In this document: positions 1 to 6,522 of the stretch, piece after piece
Position numbering within the stretch: the first letter of the stretch is position 1
Layout of the letters: every line of letters starts with the position of its first letter
The notes under the pieces: model-generated
Database searches by the model: none
What the model saw: only the letters and a program-made list of their open reading frames with translations
What the model was told of the DNA's origin: nothing
NCBI GenBank assembly: GCA_009785175.1
Contig: WQWV01000008.1
Span: 1-32,822 of the forward strand
Reading direction: 5' to 3'
Origin: Alphaproteobacteria bacterium
GTDB lineage: Bacteria > Pseudomonadota > Alphaproteobacteria > Rs-D84 > CACZYB01
DNA: 32,822 nt
Position numbers and translations under genes: made by a program

Positions 1-254
1 CAAACGAAGCCTCGCCATCGCAATAACTCCCATCTCGCATCAGCAAACCACGCCGAGCAGGGCGGAAGCGTCTTGGGCGCGCACCGACTGCGTGGGGCGG
101 CGTTCCGTCTTCGCTATACGCTACGCCGAGACGTTGGGTGCGCGCAGCTCGCAAGCTCGCTGGAGAGCTAAAGGTATAGAAAGGTTGCGCGAAGGCGGGA
201 CGCCAAGAGCAGTTGGCCTTCCTTAGGCAAGCTCGTGGCCAAGCCAGCTCGCAA

Positions 255-307
255 TACTTCATCACGCTATCATGATATCACACTAGCGCGCTAGTGTGAT
301 GAAGTAA
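255..307. repeat. Nested inverted repeat with a 24-base perfect palindrome
   Basis: Positions 277-300 form a perfect 24-base palindrome centred on AGCGCGCT. An outer pair of 10-base arms, TACTTCATCA at 255-264 and TGATGAAGTA at 298-307, encloses it. The left half carries an extra block of about 16 bases (ATCACGCTATCATGAT). This suggests an originally longer, near-perfect palindrome of about 36 bases that was interrupted by a partial duplication. The role is unknown; a protein-binding site or recombination site is possible. Confidence 0.6.
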
Positions 308-325
308 GCTTTAGCCGGTTCGCTA

Positions 326-400
326 GGTAAATTTACCGTCAACTATTTTTGCGCGTAAGCAGGGAGAAAATAGTTGACAAAAAAAAATAAATTGTATCAT
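326..400 (+). promoter_or_regulatory. Promoter with an overlapping 12-base inverted repeat
   Basis: A 12-base palindrome (GGTAAATTTACC, 326-337) is followed by a 12/12 inverted repeat, GTCAACTATTTT (338-349) and AAAATAGTTGAC (367-378). The right arm runs into a consensus -35 box TTGACA (374-379). The likely -10 is TATCAT (395-400), giving a short 15-base spacer that begins with a run of nine A. The inverted repeat covering the -35 box looks like an operator for the gene at 443, though a transcript hairpin cannot be excluded. Confidence 0.5.
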
Positions 401-442
401 GGAATGGAGGGAAACAAAACTAAAAAACAAAGGAGAGAAACT

Positions 443-808
443 ATGGGATTCGAAGCAGTAAAAGATAAAATCAAAAAACCCAAATACGCTGGCTATACTG
501 TGGACTCTATATATGATAATCTAGAACATAAAAAAGAAGTCATAAACCTGATCGCCCGATATGGTGATATTATCGAGTTGATCGCTGGATATTCAAATAA
601 AGGTGCCTTAAGAGGAGGTTATGATAAAGAAAAAGCCAGAGAAAAATTGGATAAATTATCATTACCAAGCGATATTAGGAAGAAAATAGAGGATATCGGC
701 AAGATAGCTCAAATGGATAGAGATCCCGAAAGAGCAAATAAATTCAAAAAGCTTTTTAATGAAGCCGAGAAGTTTCGCGCCGCACAAAAAACAGGTGGAA
801 GGGTTTAG
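443..808 (+). CDS. Small AT-rich protein of unknown function
   Basis: This encodes 121 residues. The start is ATG 443, chosen because AAAGGAGA lies about six bases upstream; an upstream in-frame TTG at 374 falls inside the -35 box and is unlikely. I do not recognise the protein. It is lysine- and glutamate-rich, appears largely helical, and has no signal peptide or membrane segment. It contains a short hydrophobic stretch (VINLIARYGDIIELIAGY, about residues 33-50). Base composition is clearly more AT-rich than the rluD gene that follows, which fits recent acquisition. It has its own promoter with an inverted repeat over the -35 box, so it may be regulated. Confidence 0.65.
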   Translation: MGFEAVKDKIKKPKYAGYTVDSIYDNLEHKKEVINLIARYGDIIELIAGYSNKGALRGGYDKEKAREKLDKLSLPSDIRKKIEDIGKIAQMDRDPERANKFKKLFNEAEKFRAAQKTGGRV

Positions 809-825
809 GTTAGGAGATTTTTACC

Positions 826-853
826 TTGCTCTTGGACGATGCGGTGCTATCAT
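826..853 (+). promoter_or_regulatory. Promoter of the pseudouridine synthase gene, probably leaderless
   Basis: TTGCTC (826-831) and TATCAT (848-853) are 16 bases apart. Only six bases separate the -10 box from the ATG at 860. The expected transcription start therefore falls on or next to the start codon, and no Shine-Dalgarno sequence is present. Confidence 0.45.
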
Positions 854-859
854 GCCTTT

Positions 860-1846
860 ATGGAAAAAATTGAAATAGTGATCGGCGAGGGCGCTGTCGG
901 CTTGCGGCTTGACAAGGCTTTGGCCGATGCTATGCCCACCGTTTCGCGCGTCAAGGTAAAAGAGCTTATCGAAGCCGGAGCTGTGGCGATTGACGGTGCG
1001 GCCATTACCGATGTCCGGCGCAAGGTTGTGGCAGAAGAGGTTTATATCGTCGCTCTGCCGGAAGAAAAAAACGAATCGGTGGTGGTGCCGGAAAACATAC
1101 CGCTTGAAATCCTATACGAGGACGACGATGTGATCGTCATCAACAAGCCGGCGGGCATGGTCGTCCACAACGGCGCGGGCGTCAGGGGCGGGACTTTGGT
1201 CAACGCGCTTGCTTTTCATACCGGCGGCCGTCTTGCGTCGCAAGGATCCGAGCTTGGCCGCGACGGTATCGTCCACCGTCTTGACAAGGACACAACCGGC
1301 GCAATGATGGCGTGCAAGACCGATGCCGCTTTCACCGTGATGGCAAAGCAATTCGAATCGCACGAGGTGAGGCGCGAATACGTTGCGCTTGTGTGGGGCG
1401 TGATGAACCCTATCGCCGGGACGTGTGATGCAAATATCGACCGCTCGAGCCGCGACTTTTCCAAGATGTGCGTAGTCAAAGACGGCGGGCGGAGGGCCAT
1501 TACCCACTATACCACCGAGGAAGTTTTCACCATAGGGCGACAGGCGGTGGCGTCGTTGGTGCGCTTTCGTTTGGAAACCGGGCGGACGCATCAGATTCGC
1601 GTCCATAGCGCCTTTGTCGGCAATCCCGTTGTCGGGGATATGGTTTACGGGGACGCGGGGCGGCGTTTGCGGACGATCGAGGTGCGCGAGGCGGCGGCGT
1701 TGCTTGCGCCCATTGCCAGACAGATGCTTCATAGCGAGAATATCGAGTTTCATCATCCTGTGTCCGGTCGGCGGATTAAAAAGAGGGCCGAAATGCCGAA
1801 GGATTTCGCGGTTTTGTTGAGAAGAGTTAGAAAATTATCCAATTAA
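860..1846 (+). CDS. rluD: Pseudouridine synthase, RluD/RluA family
   Basis: This 328-residue protein converts specific uridines in 23S rRNA to pseudouridine. An N-terminal S4 RNA-binding domain (about residues 10-70, with GLRLDKALADAMP) is followed by the catalytic domain, beginning around PLEILYEDDDVIVINKPAGM. The catalytic aspartate lies in the family motif HRLDKDTTG. The conserved RLETGRTHQIRVH and NPVVGDMVYG segments are present, and length is normal. The start is set at ATG 860 because the S4 domain begins right after it; the upstream in-frame ATG at 839 overlaps the -10 box. Within the family, RluD is the best guess from the S4 domain, but RluC-like specificity cannot be excluded. Confidence 0.9.
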   Translation: MEKIEIVIGEGAVGLRLDKALADAMPTVSRVKVKELIEAGAVAIDGAAITDVRRKVVAEEVYIVALPEEKNESVVVPENIPLEILYEDDDVIVINKPAGMVVHNGAGVRGGTLVNALAFHTGGRLASQGSELGRDGIVHRLDKDTTGAMMACKTDAAFTVMAKQFESHEVRREYVALVWGVMNPIAGTCDANIDRSSRDFSKMCVVKDGGRRAITHYTTEEVFTIGRQAVASLVRFRLETGRTHQIRVHSAFVGNPVVGDMVYGDAGRRLRTIEVREAAALLAPIARQMLHSENIEFHHPVSGRRIKKRAEMPKDFAVLLRRVRKLSN

Positions 1847-1866
1847 TTATCAATACAAATATTACC

Positions 1867-1987
1867 TTGCGGGCAAAGCAAGCTAGGCCATAGGCCGCAG
1901 CGCAGCCGGGACCCGCTGGGGAATATTTATGACTTAAAGCGGCTACGCCGCGTGCGCGATTAAAACACATATAGAATCTGCCCGCAA
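1867..1987. other. Structured intergenic segment, possible non-coding RNA
   Basis: A 9/9 inverted repeat (TTGCGGGCA at 1867-1875 and TGCCCGCAA at 1979-1987) encloses about 100 bases. Inside are smaller hairpins such as GCGGC-TAC-GCCGC and a CAGCG/CGCTG pairing. The stretch 1847-2112 has no coding frame I believe. It may be a small RNA or only a decayed GC-rich repeat region; I recognise no named RNA family. Confidence 0.25.
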
Positions 1988-2060
1988 ATGCCACGTTGGT
2001 GGCCTTTGCTTGGCGACGCGAGTGCTGGCGCAGCTCGCGGAAATTATTCCAAAATATTGC

Positions 2061-2090
2061 TTGACAAAACGTTGCGGGGGGGGGTAAAGT
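2061..2090 (+). promoter_or_regulatory. Promoter with a 9-G tract in the spacer (candidate phase-variable)
   Basis: A consensus -35 TTGACA (2061-2066) is followed by nine mixed bases (AAACGTTGC), nine G (2076-2084) and the -10 TAAAGT (2085-2090). The 18-base spacer would become the optimal 17 by losing one G. The expected start of transcription is near 2097, with the HNH gene starting at 2122. An identical arrangement drives the convergent gene at 2720. Homopolymer slippage in a promoter spacer is an established way to switch expression; that it operates here is inferred. Confidence 0.65.
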
Positions 2091-2121
2091 TTGTCTAGAT
2101 ATTGAAAACTGGGTGAAAAAC

Positions 2122-2553
2122 ATGACTCCTATTAAAAAAGAGGGAAAGCCGCGCAAGATTGGTGTCCGGGCGCTTAAGAGAAAGTGGCTTCAGGATATTA
2201 AAGACGGTATAATCCTAAAGTGTTGTATCTGTCAAGAAATTATCGAGGAGTGGGAGCTTACCGCCGATCATATCGAGCCGCTTGAGGCCGGGGGCGACAG
2301 TTTTTCCGAGAATTTGGGGCCGGCGCATTTGAGTTGCAACGCATTCAAGGCCAATCTGCCGAACGAAGTCGTGCAGCAGCTTCTTCATATTTTTCCCGAC
2401 ATAAGCTTCTGGTGCAATCTTCAGGTTAAGGGCATGCTTAATCCGATGTATAAGCATTGGTCGAAAATAAATAAGGCGAAGGCAGCAGATGATAAAATCA
2501 CAAAGGCACACGAAAAGGTTTTTGTGAAGCCGCAGGAGAAGCAGAAGAGTTAG
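2122..2553 (+). CDS. HNH endonuclease family protein
   Basis: A 143-residue protein with a canonical HNH nuclease core: a CxxC zinc knuckle (CCICQEI), then ADHIEPLEAGG, then N-x5-HLSCN. Together these give the beta-beta-alpha-metal fold with the metal- and DNA-binding histidines. The N-terminus is strongly basic (KKEGKPRKIGVRALKRKW) and the C-terminal tail is lysine-rich. No methylase, specificity subunit or phage terminase neighbour is present, so it is a solitary HNH protein. It may be a defence nuclease or a homing-type remnant. ATG 2122 is preferred, though GTG 2113 is an alternative. Transcription starts from a poly-G spacer promoter and ends at a terminator shared with the convergent small gene. 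Confidence 0.8.
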   Translation: MTPIKKEGKPRKIGVRALKRKWLQDIKDGIILKCCICQEIIEEWELTADHIEPLEAGGDSFSENLGPAHLSCNAFKANLPNEVVQQLLHIFPDISFWCNLQVKGMLNPMYKHWSKINKAKAADDKITKAHEKVFVKPQEKQKS

Positions 2554-2560
2554 AAAAAAT

Positions 2561-2585
2561 CCCCCGCCGAAGCGGGGGTAATTTT
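2561..2585. terminator. Bidirectional intrinsic terminator
   Basis: The stem CCCCCGC/GCGGGGG with loop CGAA is followed by TAATTTTTA on the plus strand and by ATTTTTTC on the minus strand. It lies between two convergent genes (stops at 2553 and 2598) and can serve both. Confidence 0.8.
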
Positions 2586-2597
2586 TATAAAACGCGA

Positions 2598-2720
2598 TTA
2601 GCGGCTGCCTTTGCCTTTTTTGATGGCGGCCAATTTGGCGGCGGCTTTGTTGGTTTTATTTTTCGAAGGGGCATGCTTGTATCCCTTTACGCCGGCTTTG
2701 GTCTTGAGCTTTTGTTTCAT
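2598..2720 (-). CDS. 40-residue highly basic peptide, unknown function
   Basis: The start is ATG 2720, with AAAGGA about eight bases upstream and a promoter ending at 2754. The product is 40 residues with a very high content of lysine and alanine (KLKTKAGVKGYKHAPS, then an alanine-lysine helix AAAKLAAIKK and a GKGSR end). The composition resembles small ribosomal or nucleoid proteins (some likeness to the start of L35), but I cannot assign it to a family. It is convergent with the HNH gene and has the same unusual promoter type, so the two may form a unit. Nucleic-acid binding is an inference from charge. Confidence 0.6.
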   Translation of the reverse strand: MKQKLKTKAGVKGYKHAPSKNKTNKAAAKLAAIKKGKGSR

Positions 2721-2753
2721 GCTTTTATTCCTTTGTTTTGGTTTTGTGTGGAC

Positions 2754-2783
2754 AGAATACCCCCCCCCATAACCTTTTGTCAA
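2754..2783 (-). promoter_or_regulatory. Second poly-G spacer promoter (candidate phase-variable)
   Basis: Read on the minus strand: TTGACA (2783-2778), nine mixed bases AAAGGTTAT, nine G (2768-2760), then -10 TATTCT (2759-2754). Spacer length, tract length and tract position are the same as at 2061-2090, and the two N9 segments agree at six of nine bases (AAA.GTT). The leader to the ATG at 2720 is about 27 bases. Confidence 0.65.
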
Positions 2784-2802
2784 TAGAAAAAATATAAATA
2801 TC

Positions 2803-2831
2803 TTGCCTTAGGCGCGGGCGGGACTTATAAT
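2803..2831 (+). promoter_or_regulatory. Promoter of the GAPDH gene
   Basis: TTGCCT (2803-2808), a 17-base GC-rich spacer, and a perfect TATAAT (2826-2831). A leader of about 28 bases carries AAAGGA ahead of the ATG at 2866. Confidence 0.65.
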
Positions 2832-2865
2832 GCCCGGTGTTCTAATAACGAAAGGAAAAATAAAA

Positions 2866-3879
2866 ATGGTAAAAGTAGCAATCAACGGGTTCGGACGCAT
2901 AGGACGCCTTACCTTCCGCGCACTTGTCGAATCCGGCCGCACCGACATTCAGGTCGTGGCAATCAACGACCTTGGCGACGTGGCGACGCAGGCGCACCTT
3001 TTGCGTTATGACTCTGTCCACGGCAAGCTTAAAGAAACCGTAAAAGTCGATGGCGACAAGCTGGTCTGCGGAACCCAATCCCCGAAATACATATCCTATA
3101 AGGATCCCAAGGAGCTTCCCTGGAAAGACATGGACGTCGACGTAGTGTTCGAGTGCACCGGTATCTTCACTGACAAGGACAAGGCCGTCGTGCATCTTGA
3201 AGCCGGCGCGAAACGCGTGCTTGTTTCCGCTCCTTCGAAGGGCGCGGACATTACCGTCGTTTACGGCGTCAACCACGACAAGATTTCGTCCGAGCATTTG
3301 GTAGTTTCGAACGCTTCTTGCACCACGAACTGCCTTGCCCCCGTCGTGTTCACACTTAACAACGAAATCGGCATTTCCCACGGCTTCATGACCACGATCC
3401 ACGCATACACCGGCGACCAGGTTCCGCTTGACCGCGATTTGAAGGGCAACCTTTACCGCTCGCGTGCGGCCGCTTGCAACATCATCCCTACCTCGACCGG
3501 CGCGGCGAAGGCCATCGGCGAAGTTATCCCGGAGATGAAGGGCAAACTCGACGGCGTCGCGACACGCGTTCCGACCCCGGACGTATCGCTTGTCGACTTC
3601 AAGTTCGTGGCGAAGCGCAACACCTCGGTCGAAGAAATCAACTCGATCATGTCGAAGGCCGCCGCGTCGCCGCGTTTTGCCGGCGTGCTTGGCGTCAACG
3701 ACGAAGCGCTTGTTTCCACCGACTTTATCCACGATTCACGCACCTCGATCTTCGACTTGAACGAAACGAAGGTCATGGAAGGAAACTTCGTGCGCGTCGT
3801 GTCATGGTATGACAACGAGTGGGGTTTCAGCAACCGCATGCTTGATACTGCCGTTGCGATTGCGAAAACCATCAAGTAG
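2866..3879 (+). CDS. gap: Glyceraldehyde-3-phosphate dehydrogenase, type I
   Basis: A 337-residue cytosolic glycolytic enzyme that oxidises glyceraldehyde 3-phosphate to 1,3-bisphosphoglycerate with NAD(P). The N-terminal Rossmann motif INGFGRIGR starts at about residue 5. VAINDLGD holds the acidic residue that favours NAD. The catalytic cysteine is in SNASCTTNCLAP, and VSWYDNEWGFSNR lies near the C-terminus. Length is normal. The start at 2866 is preferred over 2830 because the family begins at MVKVAINGFG and a good ribosome-binding site precedes it. It is transcribed alone, and a 122-base hairpin element begins one base after its stop codon. Confidence 0.97.
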   Translation: MVKVAINGFGRIGRLTFRALVESGRTDIQVVAINDLGDVATQAHLLRYDSVHGKLKETVKVDGDKLVCGTQSPKYISYKDPKELPWKDMDVDVVFECTGIFTDKDKAVVHLEAGAKRVLVSAPSKGADITVVYGVNHDKISSEHLVVSNASCTTNCLAPVVFTLNNEIGISHGFMTTIHAYTGDQVPLDRDLKGNLYRSRAAACNIIPTSTGAAKAIGEVIPEMKGKLDGVATRVPTPDVSLVDFKFVAKRNTSVEEINSIMSKAAASPRFAGVLGVNDEALVSTDFIHDSRTSIFDLNETKVMEGNFVRVVSWYDNEWGFSNRMLDTAVAIAKTIK

Positions 3880-4001
3880 GAACTTGTGAAATCGGGCGCC
3901 TACTGGGTTCTCGTAAAAAATAATTCCGCACGTAATAAGAAATACGTTTGCGGATTATTTTTTATTCCGAACCGTCGTAATCGCCTCGATTTGACAAGTT
4001 C
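3880..4001 (+). repeat. Covarying hairpin element, copy A (3' of gap)
   Basis: This 122-base imperfect palindrome starts directly after the gap stop codon. The outer arms are GAACTTGT (3880-3887) and ACAAGTTC (3994-4001). Conserved internal strands are GGGCGCCTACT...TTCTCG on the left and TTCCGAA...CGTAATCGCCTC on the right. An AT-rich inner stem (AAAAAATAATTCCGCACGTA and its partner) caps it, with GCACGTA/TACGTT at the apex. It has the same layout as the element at 20425-20547, with compensated stem changes. It probably acts at the RNA level as a 3' end or stability element, or as a mobile palindromic repeat. Confidence 0.7.
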
Positions 4002-4012
4002 GTCGAGAATAG

Positions 4013-4050
4013 TGAATCCCCTGCTTCGGTGGGGGATTTTTCTTTTATTT
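4013..4050 (+). terminator. Intrinsic terminator
   Basis: AATCCCC and GGGGGATT arms around a tgcttcggt loop are followed by TTTTTCTTTTATTTTT. It lies downstream of gap and the hairpin element, and just before the promoter of the next operon. Confidence 0.75.
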
Positions 4051-4079
4051 TTGGACGAGTTGTCTTATACTCTTGGACT

Positions 4080-4976
4080 ATGGATAAGATAAAAATTCAT
4101 ATATCGCTTAGAAGTTTGGTGGGAAAATCCGTGCCGGCCGCCTTCGCGGCGCTTGATAGCGGTAAATATGAAATATCTATGCGAGAATCCGCCGCCCCTA
4201 TGAGCGAAGAGGAAATAGTCGCCTCGATAGCGGACAAGGACGCAGTATATTTCGGCGTCGATCCATACTATTCAGAAAATATTTTGAAGCAGGCGAAGAA
4301 ATTGAAGGTGATGGCCTTCGCCGGAGTCGGGTATGAAAATTATGTCGATGTGGCCGCCGCAAGGAGGCTTGGCATAGAAATCAGAAACGCGCCCGGAGTG
4401 AACGCCGTATCGGTGGCGGAGTTTGCGGTCGGATTGGCGATCGACGCGCTTCGAAAAATAACTTTCCTAAACGGCGGGTCCGGGCGGATAATGTCGCGCG
4501 AATTAAGGAATCTTAAAATCGGACTTGTCGGATTCGGGAACATAAACAGGGCGGTCTATAAAATATTGACGGATGGCTTTGGCGCAAATGTGCGCTATTG
4601 GAACAGAACCGGCGAGGCGACCCCGCTTGACACTGTCCTTTCCGAAAGCGATATGATTTTTATCGCCATCACGGCGACCGAGGAAACCAAGGGCTTCATA
4701 GGCGCAAAGGAAATCGCGAAGATGAAGGACGGCGTTATCCTTATAAATCCCGCGCGGCCTGGGTTGGTTGAAGAAGCGGCTTTGCTATCGGCTTTGCAAT
4801 CTGGAAAAGTCGCCGTTGTCGCTCAGGACGGATACTATGACGACGAGGAATTCAAGAAATTGCCAAGCGATAGATTCATAGCAACGCCGCACATCGGCGC
4901 GGCGACCGAAGAGGCCAGGGACGGCATGGACGAAGCCGGCGCCAGGAACATAGTCGAGTTTTTCGAGAAGCAATGA
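4080..4976 (+). CDS. D-isomer-specific 2-hydroxyacid dehydrogenase family protein
   Basis: A 298-residue NAD-dependent oxidoreductase of the D-2-hydroxyacid dehydrogenase family. The N-terminal catalytic half contains KVMAFAGVGYENYVDV, matching the family's substrate-binding G-V/A-G-x-[DE]-N region. NAPGVNAVSVAEFAVGLAID and the Rossmann motif GLVGFGNIN (about residue 145) follow. DGVILINPARPGLVEEAAL and PHIGAATEEA (catalytic histidine) complete the fold. The usual catalytic arginine in I-N-x-A-R-G is represented by NPARPG. The substrate cannot be read from sequence. The start is at ATG 4080, close behind a TATACT box (4066-4071). It is the first gene of an operon with a DMT transporter and a cyclase, suggesting use or export of a small organic acid. 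Confidence 0.85.
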   Translation: MDKIKIHISLRSLVGKSVPAAFAALDSGKYEISMRESAAPMSEEEIVASIADKDAVYFGVDPYYSENILKQAKKLKVMAFAGVGYENYVDVAAARRLGIEIRNAPGVNAVSVAEFAVGLAIDALRKITFLNGGSGRIMSRELRNLKIGLVGFGNINRAVYKILTDGFGANVRYWNRTGEATPLDTVLSESDMIFIAITATEETKGFIGAKEIAKMKDGVILINPARPGLVEEAALLSALQSGKVAVVAQDGYYDDEEFKKLPSDRFIATPHIGAATEEARDGMDEAGARNIVEFFEKQ

Positions 4977-4985
4977 GGTGGGCGT

Positions 4986-5882
4986 ATGATTTACATAATC
5001 CTCGCCTTCGTCGCCACATTCGTTTTCTGTATCGCGCAGGTGATCGAATCCAACCTTGCCGTCAAACGGTTTCGCCGGCCGGCGACGCTGATCTTCTATC
5101 TTTCGGTAGTGAAGATTTTGGTATGCGGGGCGTTCGTATTAACGGGCCAGATTACCGTTGTGCCGGTCGAGGTCCTTGTCGTATGTATTCTGTGGGGCGC
5201 GGGAGACGTGATACACCTATTCCCGGTATACAAATCTTATAAGCTTACCGACACGTCGATCGTCGGTGCGCTATCCGCGCTTGGCAAGGTGCCGATACCA
5301 TTATTCGCGTTTTTATTTTTGGGCGAGGTTTTGGCGACGTGGCAATACATAGGATTTTTCATAATAGTGCTTGGCTCGATGGCGCTTTCGATCGAAAAAT
5401 TCCGTGCGCCGAGGTTGAACGAAGTCTTTTTCCTTATGCTTATCGCCGCAACGATCAGCAGCATGGCGCCGATCGCGATAAAATACGCGCTTGCCATCGA
5501 CGGAAACTTTTTGAACCTTGTGGTATATGCGAATGTGTTCAGCGCGCTTTTCGCTTTCTCGTTTTTCGCAAACCCAGCCATGCGCGCGGACATCAAAGAG
5601 CATTTTGCGGTGTTCAAAAAATCCCGCGGCGTGATTATAGCTAGCGAAATATTATGTTCTATCGGCCATGTGCTTAACTTCTATGTCCTTGGATATATCA
5701 CCGTATTGGCAAGTATCGGCATATCAAGCATGGCGCCGTTTTTTGTAATGTCGATCGGGCTGTTTTTGGGTGTGATCCGCAAAGGAAACTTCAACGAGCG
5801 CGCGGACAAGGCGAGCGTCATTAAGAAATCGATTTGCTTTTTGGTTATAACGTTCGGTATAATATTAACCATCGGAGGATAA
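4986..5882 (+). CDS. EamA/DMT-superfamily transporter
   Basis: A 298-residue integral membrane protein with about ten hydrophobic segments, arranged as two repeats of five. This is typical of drug/metabolite transporters that export or import amino acids, metabolites or nucleotide sugars. Glycine-, serine- and alanine-rich helices such as TDTSIVGALSALGKVPIPLFAFLFLGE match the conserved end of the first EamA repeat. It lies nine bases after the dehydrogenase stop, with a GAGGTGGG ribosome-binding site, and its TAA directly abuts the next ATG. The substrate is unknown. Confidence 0.8.
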   Translation: MIYIILAFVATFVFCIAQVIESNLAVKRFRRPATLIFYLSVVKILVCGAFVLTGQITVVPVEVLVVCILWGAGDVIHLFPVYKSYKLTDTSIVGALSALGKVPIPLFAFLFLGEVLATWQYIGFFIIVLGSMALSIEKFRAPRLNEVFFLMLIAATISSMAPIAIKYALAIDGNFLNLVVYANVFSALFAFSFFANPAMRADIKEHFAVFKKSRGVIIASEILCSIGHVLNFYVLGYITVLASIGISSMAPFFVMSIGLFLGVIRKGNFNERADKASVIKKSICFLVITFGIILTIGG

Positions 5883-6515
5883 ATGAAATACATAGATTTG
5901 ACGATGTCGATCGAGGCGGCGCCGGCGTTCGAGGGCAACAAGGCCGCAGAGTTCGAATGCCTGGCGGATTTCGCGCGCGACGGTTGGAACGAGCATCGCA
6001 TGGCTATGGATCTACACGTCGGAACGCACATAGATTTTCCGTTTCACATGATCGATGGCGGCAAGGTGCAGAAGGACTTTGGGCTTGACGATTTTATCGG
6101 GCGGGGGCGGCTTATCGATGTGCGCGGGATGTTTGAAATCGAAGTGCCGCTTGACGGAGTTGAGGTCGGAGATATCCTGCTGTTTTGGACTGGGCGTTCG
6201 GATAGTGCAGCGGAGGATTCGGATCGGTATTTTGATTCTGCCTCGAGTCCGCGACTTTCGGAAAAATTCGCCGCGGAAATCGTGCGGCGCGGAGTGAAGA
6301 TCGTAGGAATCGATTCGTGGTCGGTCGATGTGGCGCCTTTTCCCGTGCATAAAATATTGCTTGGCGGCGGGGTATTAATAGTTGAGAACCTGCTAAACCT
6401 TGGCGCGTTGGTCGGTCGAGAATTCAAGGTGTTTGTAGCACCTTTGCGGCATGAATCATACGACGGTGCACCTGCGCGCGTGTTCGCGGAACTCGTGAAA
6501 CTGGCCGCCTGCTAG
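5883..6515 (+). CDS. Cyclase / kynurenine formamidase-like metal-dependent hydrolase
   Basis: A 210-residue protein of the cyclase (PF04199-type) family. The signature HVGTHIDFPFH (about residues 46-56) provides the metal-binding histidines and aspartate. The later segment VGIDSWSVDVAPFPVHKILLGGGVLIVENLLNL matches the family's second conserved block. Members hydrolyse amide or ester bonds, for example N-formylkynurenine. No other tryptophan-degradation gene is nearby, so the exact substrate is open. ATG follows the upstream TAA immediately, with GGAGG inside the end of the transporter gene, so translation is coupled. Confidence 0.8.
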   Translation: MKYIDLTMSIEAAPAFEGNKAAEFECLADFARDGWNEHRMAMDLHVGTHIDFPFHMIDGGKVQKDFGLDDFIGRGRLIDVRGMFEIEVPLDGVEVGDILLFWTGRSDSAAEDSDRYFDSASSPRLSEKFAAEIVRRGVKIVGIDSWSVDVAPFPVHKILLGGGVLIVENLLNLGALVGREFKVFVAPLRHESYDGAPARVFAELVKLAAC

Positions 6516-6522
6516 ATCAGTG

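Larger units (their letters stand above)
1..442. other. Non-coding, repeat-rich region upstream of the first gene
   Basis: No convincing coding frame is seen. The first about 250 bases are GC-rich and full of short recurring words (gctacgccg, cagctcgc, ggccaag) that recur in the intergenic stretches near 1900-2040 and 22800-22870. From about 255 on, a series of inverted repeats leads into the promoter of the next gene. I recognise no tRNA, tmRNA or rRNA here. It could be a decayed region or an unrecognised structured RNA. Confidence 0.5.

Noticed and set aside
1827-2156. 109-codon minus-strand frame upstream of the HNH gene
   Set aside because: It crosses the poly-G promoter and GC-rich intergenic repeats and resembles no protein.
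2598-2720. Ribosomal protein L35 or another small ribosomal protein
   Set aside because: The KLKTKAG start is similar, but length and the rest of the sequence do not follow L35, and infC/rplT are not adjacent.
2842-3732. 296-codon minus-strand frame opposite gap
   Set aside because: Shadow of a strongly conserved gene with biased codon use.
3880-4001. Integron attC site
   Set aside because: Length and hairpin shape fit, but the ends lack the RYYYAAC/GTTRRRY boxes. Conservation is internal rather than at the ends, and there is no integrase or cassette array.
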